22,813 bases of DNA from a virus, in IMG/VR virus record IMGVR_UViG_3300037193_001180, positions 1 to 22,813 of that record; one strand, given 5' to 3'. Within the stretch, counting starts at the first letter, position 1; every line of letters starts with the position of its first letter. The position numbers and the translations under genes were made by a program. Below, piece after piece: positions 11,059-18,355 of this stretch. The notes below the pieces were generated by a model, which searched no databases, was not told the DNA's origin, and saw nothing but the letters and a program-made list of their open reading frames with translations.

Positions 11059-13235
11059 CAGTGCGACTTCTCCCTTCGGTACTTCGCAAACTGCTTCGCG
11101 AGTCCAACGTAGTGCTCGGCCCAATCGCGGTTCTTCTCGTCCTTCCACTTCTGCCGATCGAAGACGGCATAGAGTGTGATGAGCGGCGAGTCCTCGGTGA
11201 GCCTCACCCTCCGCTTCTCCAGCCTCTGGTCATTGAGCATGCGCGCCATACGCTTCACGGTCACGTTGAAGCGGTACTTCGGATACGTGTGCTCGAACGT
11301 CTTCAGTATGTCCTCGGCGCGGAACAGCTGCATGTCCGGCTTGCTACCATTGACCATGTAGATGCGATCTGGATCTTCGATGACGCGCTCTGCGAACTCC
11401 GACAACGGGTCGCGAGCGAGTTCGATTATCTGTTTCTTCCACTTCGTCATGGGCGCGTCGCCCTTCGGATCGAAGCTGCTTATGTCCACGTTGTTGAGCA
11501 GGTAGTGCATGATGTTCGCCGCCCCTCCGGCTTCGCGCACCCACTCGTCCAGCATCTTGTATGTCCCGGCGCTCAGCCGCTCCTGTGGCCCCTCGATGAC
11601 AAACATGCGTCGGTCGTCGCGCTCCAGCGCGAGGGCATCATCGTGGTTGGATGTGAGGTAGTAGTTGCACACGTCCATGTACTCCACCTCGGGCTGGAAC
11701 TTCTCGTTGATGGTCACGGTCTCACGAGTGATGATGTCCTTGAGCATGCCCATCGCATCTCTTCGGTCCGTGTAGTTGGGCATGAAGATCTCGTTGGTCA
11801 CAACGAACTGCCGTCGAGCGGCATAGCCGTTGAAGTTGGAGTTCATGCCCTTGTTGCTGAGACGATAGAAGTTGCTCGGTCCGTAGATGAACTCCATGAC
11901 CGGATCGACGATGAAGGTCTTGCCGGTGCCTTGCATCTGCGAGTATACAAAGCATGCCTGGAACAGCTTCGTGGCCGGCTTCTGCAATGGATACGCGAGC
12001 CATTTCAGGAACCACTCGAACCACTGGCCGTCTCTCATGATGTGCCGAACGAGTTCGAGCCACATCTTCGGACTGCCCTTCTTCGGCGTCACAGCCGATG
12101 GCGTCCAGATGTTCAGCTCGTTGGACGCGCTCATCTCTGGTTCGCCTGGAAGGTACACCACGTCGCTCACGGATCGTCGCGTGGCCGACTTGGCCCATAG
12201 ATCCACGACTGGCACGGTCCTCTTGCCATCGACAGCCGCTTCACCTAAGTTCATGAAGCTCTCGCGCACGTGGTACAGATTCTTATAGTATTTACCGACC
12301 TTGATGTCGAAGAAGCGCATCTGCTTCTCGACGTAACAGACTCGGCTGTTGAGGATCTGCACTTTCTCGGAGGCCATGTAGGAGTGGCGCTCCAGAGCCA
12401 TGAAGGCATCGACTCCGTTCGCTTTGATGTAGTCGTCCAGGCCGGTCTTCGGCCCGGCGGTCTCGGCGTCGAGGAATATGAAGCTAATGTCCTCTGGCCC
12501 CTGCTCCTGCGTGAGCGTGAAGGCAAGCATGGACAAAGCCTGTCGCACCTCGGCCTTCCACATCACGTCGGCGTCGAAGCAGATCTCGACGCGTCGTCCG
12601 CGCCAGTTGATGTCCTGCAGTTCGGGGATCAGATCCCACAGACGCTTCGAGGACTTGAATGAGTAGACGCCACCGAGCGCCAAACATGCAAGTCCCGCCT
12701 TCGCTGCCACTGCCGCTTTCTTCTCGCCTTCCGTGATGAGTATGGTCTCACTCACGTCCTTGGCGATCTTGTCCCACTCCAGATACGGCGGAAAGTATGC
12801 ATGAGGCGCACTGTTCGCCGGCTGCGAGTATCGGAATGATCCCGTGTTGCCAGAGAACTTCCCCTTCTTGCCTTCGAGGAAGCGCACTCTGGAGTACGCA
12901 ATCTTTTTGCCCTTCAGATCAAAGTAGGGAATTCGGTACGAAGCCCGACGCTCACCTACATAGTCGTCGGTCTCATCGGCCGACATCACCTCAAGTCCAA
13001 GACGGTCGAAGTCCTTGGCACTTAGGCCAGAGCGCTCCAGATCCGCCAGAGCGTCATCATACAGATCCCCAGATCTGCGCTTCTTCCGCTTCTTCGAACT
13101 GGCAGGGTCATCCCGCTTCTCTGCCTTCTGCCTTCCGGCCTTCCGTGACCGCTTAGATTCTCCGTTCTCCGCCTTCTGCCCGTCGGCCTTCCGGCCTTTC
13201 GATTTCTTTATGTCCCGCTTCTTATTCGCACTCAT
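11058..13235 (-). CDS. Primase-helicase: TOPRIM-like (DUF3854-type) plus SF3-like (DUF5906-type) domains (725 aa)
   Basis: Residues 1-55 are a Lys/Arg-rich tail. Residues 100-270 look like a TOPRIM/DUF3854-type primase domain: I-T-E-G-E-K-K-A at about 167-174 and C-F-D-A-D at 209-213 are the acidic motifs. Residues 415-545 form a superfamily 3-like helicase core of the DUF5906 type: P-loop S-Q-M-Q-G-T-G-K-T at 422-430, Walker B-like F-V-V-T-N-E-I-F at 467-474, and a Y-Y-L-T-S-N sensor at 515-520. Such proteins prime and unwind phage DNA at the fork. The start at 13235 is chosen because GAGGA precedes it with normal spacing; 13247 is possible. No DNA polymerase is in the window. It lies beside the origin candidate. 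Confidence 0.85.
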   Translation of the reverse strand: MSANKKRDIKKSKGRKADGQKAENGESKRSRKAGRQKAEKRDDPASSKKRKKRRSGDLYDDALADLERSGLSAKDFDRLGLEVMSADETDDYVGERRASYRIPYFDLKGKKIAYSRVRFLEGKKGKFSGNTGSFRYSQPANSAPHAYFPPYLEWDKIAKDVSETILITEGEKKAAVAAKAGLACLALGGVYSFKSSKRLWDLIPELQDINWRGRRVEICFDADVMWKAEVRQALSMLAFTLTQEQGPEDISFIFLDAETAGPKTGLDDYIKANGVDAFMALERHSYMASEKVQILNSRVCYVEKQMRFFDIKVGKYYKNLYHVRESFMNLGEAAVDGKRTVPVVDLWAKSATRRSVSDVVYLPGEPEMSASNELNIWTPSAVTPKKGSPKMWLELVRHIMRDGQWFEWFLKWLAYPLQKPATKLFQACFVYSQMQGTGKTFIVDPVMEFIYGPSNFYRLSNKGMNSNFNGYAARRQFVVTNEIFMPNYTDRRDAMGMLKDIITRETVTINEKFQPEVEYMDVCNYYLTSNHDDALALERDDRRMFVIEGPQERLSAGTYKMLDEWVREAGGAANIMHYLLNNVDISSFDPKGDAPMTKWKKQIIELARDPLSEFAERVIEDPDRIYMVNGSKPDMQLFRAEDILKTFEHTYPKYRFNVTVKRMARMLNDQRLEKRRVRLTEDSPLITLYAVFDRQKWKDEKNRDWAEHYVGLAKQFAKYRREKSH

Positions 13236-13410
13236 CAGAGTCCTCATCAGTTGAGACGACTAGCGATACCCAAGTGCAAGCAAGGGCCACGATCGCTGGT
13301 GCAGAGCGAATGACGAGTGGAAGCTCGCCAGTCGTCTCACTGATGAAGACTCCGATGTTCGGTGGGCTCCACCTGACCTGTTGTCGAACGAGTCCATGCA
13401 ACGGCCTCAC
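13222..13410 (-). CDS. Hypothetical membrane protein at the head of the leftward operon (up to 62 aa)
   Basis: The frame overlaps the primase-helicase start by 14 bases, as expected of a coupled gene. Its C-terminus is acidic (S-T-D-E-D-S-D-E-C-E), preceded by a hydrophobic segment (P-A-I-V-A-L-A-C-T-W-V-S-L-V-V) that could cross the membrane. The GTG at 13410 is too close to AGGAG; a TTG at 13401 has better spacing. A different frame starting with ATG at 13397 encodes about 45 residues rich in Ser and is less convincing. Confidence 0.4.
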   Translation of the reverse strand: MRPLHGLVRQQVRWSPPNIGVFISETTGELPLVIRSAPAIVALACTWVSLVVSTDEDSDECE

Positions 13411-13490
13411 TCCTGAGGACTATGTTGCTAACAACAGATCAGGCGGACCCGATCCAGAAAAACAAACATCCAGAACCTTCGCGAATCCTA

Positions 13491-13536
13491 CAAACAACAA
13501 CGCCGCGTAACTGGTGTGATCCAATTGCGCGGCGTT
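13491..13536 (-). terminator. Attenuator-like hairpin in the leftward leader
   Basis: AACGCCGCG (13499-13507) and CGCGGCGTT (13528-13536) form a perfect 9-bp stem with a 20-base loop. On the minus strand it is followed by the T-rich GTTGTTTG. It lies between the leftward promoter candidate and the first leftward gene, so it could attenuate the replication operon. Confidence 0.5.
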
Positions 13537-13622
13537 TGCCACATAACCTTACGCGGGCTGCCTTTGGTGGCCGCCCAAGCCCGCCACATTGCACCGTGCG
13601 CAGGCCCTTGCTTGCGGGGCGC

Positions 13623-13652
13623 ATTATGCCATAGGGCGCAACTGGCCCGCAA
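13623..13652 (-). promoter_or_regulatory. Candidate leftward promoter of the replication arm
   Basis: On the minus strand CATAAT (complement of 13623-13628, 5 of 6 matches) lies 18 bases after TTGCGG (complement of 13647-13652, 3 of 6 matches). The spacing and TTGC start are the same as in the 8361-8390 candidate. The -35 box overlaps the plus-strand terminator. Confidence 0.35.
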
Positions 13653-13666
13653 CTTTGCGGCTTTTT
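13647..13666 (+). terminator. Rho-independent terminator, rightward
   Basis: CCGCA (13647-13651) and TGCGG (13656-13660) with a 4-base loop are followed by CTTTTT (13661-13666). No rightward gene ends upstream, so it would stop a short rightward non-coding transcript or antisense RNA. Confidence 0.5.
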
Positions 13667-13685
13667 CCGCAGCGCCAGCGAGGTT

Positions 13686-13700
13686 GGTCCGTTAAGGTTG
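13686..13700 (+). repeat. Copy 1 of GGTCCG-TTAAGGTTG repeat
   Basis: GGTCCGTTAAGGTTG recurs at 14150-14166 with a CG inserted after GGTCCG. The copies are 464 bases apart and bracket the TGAGC-repeat region. A related inverted motif (AACCTTACGCG) occurs at about 13545-13555. Confidence 0.55.
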
Positions 13701-13796
13701 CGCAGCCTATGCGTTAGCAAACATTACTGAGCTTACCGGAGTGTGCGCTGTGAGGCGTGCGAGGAGCAATGTATGTAATGCGTCCATGCAGGCATC

Positions 13797-14145
13797 ATGT
13801 GAGCACATGAGCATACGCTGTAGCGTCCGTTTCGTGCTCATGTGAGCGTGGGCTCACACGTGAGTGAATTAGGTGAGCCGCCGAAATGCCTGTAAATAGG
13901 CTGCAGATCTACGCGGTCACGGAATGGACCGCTATGAGCGGATCGGATCGCGATCAAAGCTTAATGCTTAATGCTTTATTTATATAGGTAACTCTTGCGT
14001 AGCGCGTGCGTCAGGTGTGCGCGCATAACGCCTGGACGCGAGCTCATATCACTATAGTAAAAAGTATGTGAGCATGTGAGCATGTGAGCATTTGCTCTTT
14101 TGGAGCTGAAATACGAGCTCCCGCAAATGCTCATGCCATGCTCAC
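13797..14145. other. Candidate replication origin or major control region
   Basis: The stretch has no gene and many copies of TGAGC/GCTCA: a cluster at 13797-13880 (including the CTCACACGTGAG palindrome at 13852-13863) and another at 14066-14145 with three tandem ATGTGAGC units (14066-14089). Between them are three GATC sites in 15 bases (13941-13955) and an AT-rich tract with tandem TTAATGC (13961-13974) running to TTTATATAGG. Repeats, GATC cluster and AT-rich tract beside the primase-helicase gene fit an origin. This is inference; a regulatory region alone is the alternative. Confidence 0.5.
14085..14133. repeat. Nested inverted repeat
   Basis: TGAGCATTTGC (14085-14095) and GCAAATGCTCA (14123-14133) are perfect 11-bp inverted arms. 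Inside them GGAGCT (14102-14107) pairs with AGCTCC (14116-14121). The structure could form a cruciform in DNA or a long hairpin in RNA. Confidence 0.65.
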
Positions 14146-14149
14146 AAAT

Positions 14150-14166
14150 GGTCCGCGTTAAGGTTG
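14150..14166 (+). repeat. Copy 2 of GGTCCG-TTAAGGTTG repeat
   Basis: GGTCCGCGTTAAGGTTG matches 13686-13700 apart from the inserted CG. Here GTCCGC (14151-14156) can also pair with GCGGAC (14167-14172) as a hairpin just upstream of the rightward promoter candidate. Confidence 0.55.
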
Positions 14167-14179
14167 GCGGACGCCATCC

Positions 14180-14208
14180 TTGGCTACCTTATATATAGGC
14201 CCTAAAAT
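14180..14208 (+). promoter_or_regulatory. Candidate rightward sigma70 promoter
   Basis: TTGGCT (14180-14185, 4 of 6 matches to TTGACA) and TAAAAT (14203-14208, 5 of 6 matches to TATAAT) are exactly 17 bases apart. Transcription would start near 14215, leaving a leader of about 90 bases before the first rightward gene at 14306. Confidence 0.55.
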
Positions 14209-14305
14209 AGCCACCGTTTGGGCATGCGCCCGGCGGCAAGGCGTGGCCGCAGTAAAGCCGGGCACTCATAGCACCTTTAAGAAACATTCCGAGGAGTTTG
14301 CACAG

Positions 14306-14506
14306 ATGCATGATCGAAACGGTACGGAGCTGAGGCAGGGCGATGTCGTGTTGATCCCTGCTGTGATCACGGGCCTGAGTCCAGGTGAGGACTACTGCAA
14401 TGTCTCTCTGCAGACGGTTCACGGTCGTCGCCCGGACGACGCGAAGGAATACATCGGTGCCATCAACACCGGAGTCTGCATTCTCCACGACCGCCCGAAT
14501 GGGTAA
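14306..14506 (+). CDS. Conserved small phage protein (66 aa)
   Basis: The ATG at 14306 follows CGAGGAGTTT with good spacing; an upstream in-frame start at 14180 lies in the promoter region and is rejected. The protein starts M-H-D-R-N-G-T-E-L-R-Q-G-D-V-V-L-I-P and continues E-D-Y-C-N-V-S-L-Q-T-V. This pattern is familiar from small beta-barrel-like proteins of many phages, but their function is unknown. It overlaps the HNH gene by 8 bases. Confidence 0.75.
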   Translation: MHDRNGTELRQGDVVLIPAVITGLSPGEDYCNVSLQTVHGRRPDDAKEYIGAINTGVCILHDRPNG

Positions 14507-14852
14507 GCGGAAGAACGGTGAGCGCCTCCCGATGCTTGCACCGCGTATCGGGTTGGCTCCTCAGCGTGTCACGGTTCAAGTCGGTGACGCAGCGGTGCAT
14601 CGTGAGAGTTCTCGGCCATGGAAGCGCAAGCGTGACCGTGTATTGGCGCGCGAGCCTCTGTGCCGTATGTGTAAAGCCGAAGGTCGCGTGACTGAGGCAG
14701 TGGAGGTGGACCACATTGTTCCACTAGCGATGGGAGGCAACGGCGATGAGAGTAATCTGCAGCCGCTCTGCCATGACCATCATGCGGCGAAGACAGCGCA
14801 AGAAAACGCCGCACTCAACGGCAGAGACGATTCAGTGGTTGCGGTCTACTAA
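14499..14852 (+). CDS. HNH endonuclease, DNA packaging-associated (117 aa)
   Basis: The ATG at 14499 overlaps the end of the previous gene. The HNH fold is clear: C-R-M-C at about residues 53-56, then V-E-V-D-H-I-V-P-L-A (catalytic D-H), then N-L-Q-P-L-C-H-D-H-H at about 88-97. The protein starts with a basic segment. In HK97-type phages, HNH nucleases encoded near the terminase take part in DNA cleavage during packaging, often at cos ends. Here it is separated from the large terminase by seven genes, so a packaging role is likely but not certain. Confidence 0.85.
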   Translation: MGKRKNGERLPMLAPRIGLAPQRVTVQVGDAAVHRESSRPWKRKRDRVLAREPLCRMCKAEGRVTEAVEVDHIVPLAMGGNGDESNLQPLCHDHHAAKTAQENAALNGRDDSVVAVY

Positions 14853-14866
14853 CGAGGTACTTGGAA

Positions 14867-15244
14867 ATGGCACTCAACTATGCTAACAGTGTGAAGGCGG
14901 CGAGGCTCGCTGCTGTGCTCACGGCACTCAATGCCGGTGCAGCTCCCGGCAAGCTGCGCATATTCACGGCTGCGTATGCATCGATGCTCGTCGAGTTCGA
15001 CCTCGATGAATCTGATGCTAACGTTGCCGACAACATTCTGGCTCTGGTCGATGCGCCAGTGACAGAAGCGGCAGTGGCAAGCGGTACGGCTGCCATCGCA
15101 CGCCTCACGGACTCCGACAACAACATGGTCGGTGAGGGCCTCACGGTCGGCACATCAGGCACTGACGTCATCGTTGACTCGACGAACATCACGTCAGGCC
15201 AGAACGTGACGCTCAACGCTGCCAACATCACGCACGCTCCTTAA
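14867..15244 (+). CDS. Probable virion structural protein (125 aa)
   Basis: The ATG at 14867 follows GAGGTACTTGGAA; a TTG two codons earlier is less likely. The N-terminal 60 residues are Ala-rich and helical (A-A-R-L-A-A-V-L-T-A-L-N-A-G). The C-terminal part is rich in Thr, Val, Asn and Gly (V-G-T-S-G-T-D-V-I-V-D-S-T-N), typical of a beta-rich virion domain. Its place among other structural-looking genes supports a head or tail decoration role. No family is recognised. Confidence 0.65.
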   Translation: MALNYANSVKAARLAAVLTALNAGAAPGKLRIFTAAYASMLVEFDLDESDANVADNILALVDAPVTEAAVASGTAAIARLTDSDNNMVGEGLTVGTSGTDVIVDSTNITSGQNVTLNAANITHAP

Positions 15245-15260
15245 TCACGAGTAGCGTGCC

Positions 15261-16265
15261 ATGGCAGACGTAGTTACAAAGTCTTGGAATCTGGCGAACA
15301 TTGGTGGTCGCCGATACTCTACCAACGTTGCGCCTGGAAGCAACGCAGACGTCTGGTACGATGACTGGAACTACGTCGTCAACAGAACGGATTCTTTGGC
15401 CGCAGTGTTGGCAGCATTTCAAGCTCAAGGATATCAGAGCGTAGAAAACATCAACAACGGAACAGCCGCCACGGTAGGCGGATGGTTCTACACTGTCACG
15501 AGCATCCCAGGGTACGCGGGATCTTTCCCGCGAGGTGTGGCGCGCATGCTGTGCGTCGAGACCAACCCGTCTCCGCAAGGAGATCTGTGGCAGGCAGATC
15601 CGTCGCTGGTATTCTTCAACAACAACACTCCAGGCAATCTGCCTCCGAACATCTGGTTACAATGGTGGCAGTACAATTGTCGCAGCGGAGTGCAACAAAC
15701 AACGTTCGACGTTCGTGACAAGACGTTCTACGTCTCGAACGGCAGTGAAGCGCCTGGAGCTAACTATCCATCGAACAACTTTCCATGGCTCGTTCTGCAG
15801 GGAGCAGGCGGATTCAACTTTAACCCGCCACCGAACGACGTCGACAATTATATCGGGCTGCAGGCACAGCGATCGCAAGTGCCTCATGATCCAGGAGTGG
15901 ATCCTGCCGGTGGAGCGAAGATGCCGCAGAACTTGAACGCTGGCCCTATGATCCTGCCGAACACTATGACTCAGGTGCGTCTACATATGGACACGTCTGG
16001 CGCACAAGGACGCTTTGAAGCGTGGGCACGTCCGCGCGGCACACCTACGTTCACTAAGTTCTCAGAGTGGCTTGGCGGAGAAACCATGTACGATGGAGGG
16101 CTCGGTGAAGAGTTGATGCTTTGGCCGACCAACGCGGATGATCGGTCTGGATGCCGTGCCATGATTTGGCCATCCACCACTAACGGAGAAGGTCGTCACG
16201 GATTCAGATACTTTGGACCTCTTGAACTCGCGACTGCATCCAACCTGCTGGATAGTGGTGACTAA
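15261..16265 (+). CDS. Probable virion protein with jelly-roll-like composition (334 aa)
   Basis: The ATG at 15261 has only a weak site (CGAGTAG). The protein is rich in Asn, Gly, Pro, Trp and Tyr (W-Y-D-D-W-N-Y-V-V-N, I-W-L-Q-W-W-Q-Y-N), which fits a carbohydrate-binding or lyase-like beta-sandwich. It ends with a long aromatic segment (F-R-Y-F-G-P-L-E-L-A). No catalytic residue can be named. A tail fibre or receptor-binding component, or a polysaccharide-lyase-like depolymerase, is plausible; this is inference from composition and position. Its stop overlaps the next start (TAATG). Confidence 0.55.
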   Translation: MADVVTKSWNLANIGGRRYSTNVAPGSNADVWYDDWNYVVNRTDSLAAVLAAFQAQGYQSVENINNGTAATVGGWFYTVTSIPGYAGSFPRGVARMLCVETNPSPQGDLWQADPSLVFFNNNTPGNLPPNIWLQWWQYNCRSGVQQTTFDVRDKTFYVSNGSEAPGANYPSNNFPWLVLQGAGGFNFNPPPNDVDNYIGLQAQRSQVPHDPGVDPAGGAKMPQNLNAGPMILPNTMTQVRLHMDTSGAQGRFEAWARPRGTPTFTKFSEWLGGETMYDGGLGEELMLWPTNADDRSGCRAMIWPSTTNGEGRHGFRYFGPLELATASNLLDSGD

Positions 16266-17992
16266 TGTCCGAAATACTGCAACAAGTAGTTGTTCCAGGA
16301 TCGGCTTGGGCGACGGGAGTCTCCGCTCCTGTTTCCTTGCCAGGGCCAGCTACGATTGGAAGTCGTATTGTTGTAGGCACGCGATTCGGTGATGGCGCTG
16401 GTACTGCTACTGTCACAGCTGTGGCCGATGACGGAGATACGGCATTCGGCTTAGGCAAGCGACAACAAAACACTACTACAGGGCTTGTTCTTGAGCAGTG
16501 GTCAGGAATCGCCACAAGCGTAGATGCAGGTCAAAACGTCGTCATCACGCAGAGTACGACTGGAGCGTCCGGAGACGACATTATCTTCCTGATGGAAATA
16601 TCAGAGCCTGATGCAGATCAGGTCTTTGATGGAACTAACACCAACGGTGCGAACACTGATAACGTCGCTACGCACAACTCAGGAAACGTAACTACTACTA
16701 CTGACGGTGCCGTACTGATCGGCTTCTCTTCTGGCGGCAGCGGTACGTACACTGTAGACGCGGATTTCACGTCTGTATATACGAACTCACGATCGACGAT
16801 CGCTTCTCTTGAGCAGTCTGCTGCTGGAGTAACTTCTTACGAGGTTACCAGCAGTCCGACGCGCTTTGCGTCGGTGATAGTGGTTGCATACGAGGCAGGT
16901 GAAGCGGCAGAGCCCGCAATCGAAGCAGATCTGAATGTTACAGAAGGCGCAGACACCATCGCGTCTGATGTAGACGTGGCAGTAGCAGCGTCACTCAGCG
17001 TGACTGAAGGAGCCGACACTATAACCGTAGATGCGGAAGTGTTGGTGAGCGTCGCACTGAACGTGAGTGAAGCGGCTGATACTATGGCCGCGACGTACGA
17101 GTCGCTCTCGTACATTGTGATTCTCACTTCGCTCGCGAGTTCTGGTGACCGCATCACTGCGATCCCAGATCTAGAGGTCGGGTATTGGCTTCGTGTCGGT
17201 CCAGTGGTTACAGGAGGATCAATCTTAGATGTGCAAGTCAATGAAGACGGCACGTTTAACGTTGATGCTTCGGTCACGTCGTTCGAAGTGCAGGCTTTCA
17301 ACGGAAGTACATGGGGAGGCTATGGCACTCAGTACACATTCGAAACCATAGAGGGTGAGCTTACAGTCACGGAAGGTGCGGACACATTCGCGGCGACAAC
17401 GACTGCAGCAGTAGAAGCTTCGCTCAATGTGACTGAGGGAGTAGACACTATAACGGTTGATGCGGATGTGCTCGTGAGCGCCGCGTTGAACGTGACGGAA
17501 GGAAGTGATCAGGCATCGTTCAATGTAGGATCGAGCGTGCTTGGTTCCTTGAATGTGACAGAAGGAACAGACACTGTCGCAGTGAGTGCCGAGGTGCAGA
17601 TCCTCGCCGCGATGTCCGTGATAGAAGGGAGTGATACTGCAAGCCTTGATGTAGAGGTGAGTGTAGCTGCATCGCTGAACGTGACGGAAGGCGCAGATAC
17701 GATATCTGTTAACGCAGGGTCGTACATCTTTGCCGCCATGAGCGTGACAGAAGGGGCAGACACCTTCTCTGCTGATGTGGAGCTGGAGGCCATAAGTGCA
17801 TCACTATCCTTGACCGAAGGAGCTGATGCGTTCAGTGCTGATGTGGAAGTGCATGTAGAGGTAGCACTGTCTGTGACTGAAGGAGCTGACACTGCCTTCT
17901 TCACAACGCTACCTCTGCAGGATCCTACTATTGTGATTCGTCTACAGGGAACGTATGGTACTAGGATAGCGTTGCGAGGAACCAGAGGATAA
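16265..17992 (+). CDS. Repeat-containing virion protein, tail fibre-like (575 aa)
   Basis: The ATG at 16265 overlaps the previous stop. Residues 1-215 form a Thr/Gly/Ala-rich beta domain (T-A-V-A-D-D-G-D-T-A). From residue 223 to about 545 the protein has twelve copies of a unit of 21-22 residues containing L-N-V-T-E-G-A-D-T. A non-repeat domain (about 277-365, W-L-R-V-G-P-V-V-T-G and F-E-V-Q-A-F-N-G-S) interrupts after the third copy. The C-terminus is short and basic. Such repeats are typical of long extended fibres or adhesins; no known family is identified. Copy number may vary between relatives. Confidence 0.65.
   Translation: MSEILQQVVVPGSAWATGVSAPVSLPGPATIGSRIVVGTRFGDGAGTATVTAVADDGDTAFGLGKRQQNTTTGLVLEQWSGIATSVDAGQNVVITQSTTGASGDDIIFLMEISEPDADQVFDGTNTNGANTDNVATHNSGNVTTTTDGAVLIGFSSGGSGTYTVDADFTSVYTNSRSTIASLEQSAAGVTSYEVTSSPTRFASVIVVAYEAGEAAEPAIEADLNVTEGADTIASDVDVAVAASLSVTEGADTITVDAEVLVSVALNVSEAADTMAATYESLSYIVILTSLASSGDRITAIPDLEVGYWLRVGPVVTGGSILDVQVNEDGTFNVDASVTSFEVQAFNGSTWGGYGTQYTFETIEGELTVTEGADTFAATTTAAVEASLNVTEGVDTITVDADVLVSAALNVTEGSDQASFNVGSSVLGSLNVTEGTDTVAVSAEVQILAAMSVIEGSDTASLDVEVSVAASLNVTEGADTISVNAGSYIFAAMSVTEGADTFSADVELEAISASLSLTEGADAFSADVEVHVEVALSVTEGADTAFFTTLPLQDPTIVIRLQGTYGTRIALRGTRG
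16931..17893 (+). repeat. Twelve-unit coding repeat (L-N-V-T-E-G-A-D-T)
   Basis: Twelve degenerate units of about 63-66 bases, each encoding a variant of L-N-V-T-E-G-A-D-T. The third, sixth and eighth units are most diverged (S-E-A-A-D-T, E-G-S-D-Q, I-E-G-S-D-T). Codons differ between units, so the repeat is old or kept at the protein level. Confidence 0.85.
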
Positions 17993-17993
17993 C

Positions 17994-18350
17994 ATGGCAC
18001 TCAAGCAGAACTTCAGTATGTTCAGTGGCAATGATGTCACTCTGGAGGTCGAACTCACGGATGTTCAAGGATCTCCTGAGACTCCACTGATACTGATCGG
18101 AACTCAGGAATTGATATTCGCAATAGGAAGAAGAGGAGCGACTGAGCCTCTGGTCACGAAGACATTGGATGATGGGATCACAATCACGGATGCCGCGAAT
18201 GGAATGATCGAGATCCTACTGAGTGCAGCGGAAATGGAGCCTCTCGTTGGTATCTTCCAGCATGAGCTGAGGATCACGAATCAGCAAGGAAACAAAGCGA
18301 CGTTGATGTATGGCCTCGTTGAGGTCATGGGCAATATGATTAGGAGCTGA
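17994..18350 (+). CDS. Probable virion protein, baseplate/fibre-adaptor-like (118 aa)
   Basis: The ATG at 17994 has GAGGATAAC directly upstream, one base after the previous stop. The protein is beta-rich (V-T-L-E-V-E-L-T-D-V, E-L-I-F-A-I-G-R-R-G, F-Q-H-E-L-R-I-T). The pattern recalls N-terminal domains of baseplate upper proteins that carry fibres, in which a beta sandwich describes imposed conditions (D-G-I-T-I-T-D). The resemblance is by eye and not secure. Its place after the repeat protein suits an adaptor. Confidence 0.5.
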   Translation: MALKQNFSMFSGNDVTLEVELTDVQGSPETPLILIGTQELIFAIGRRGATEPLVTKTLDDGITITDAANGMIEILLSAAEMEPLVGIFQHELRITNQQGNKATLMYGLVEVMGNMIRS

Positions 18351-18355
18351 GCGTC

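Noticed and set aside
11061-12200. A 379-codon open frame on the plus strand
   Set aside because: It is antisense to the primase-helicase, has no ribosome site and no recognisable domain.
13439-13720. A 93-codon frame on the minus strand in the divergent region
   Set aside because: It contains the leftward promoter candidate and both hairpins and has no ribosome site.
13797-14145. The short repeats as a CRISPR array
   Set aside because: Units are 5-11 bases with irregular spacing and no spacers of constant length.
17023-17462. Further CACTATA words as phage promoters
   Set aside because: They are inside the VTEGADT repeats, where D-T-I codons produce GACACTATA.
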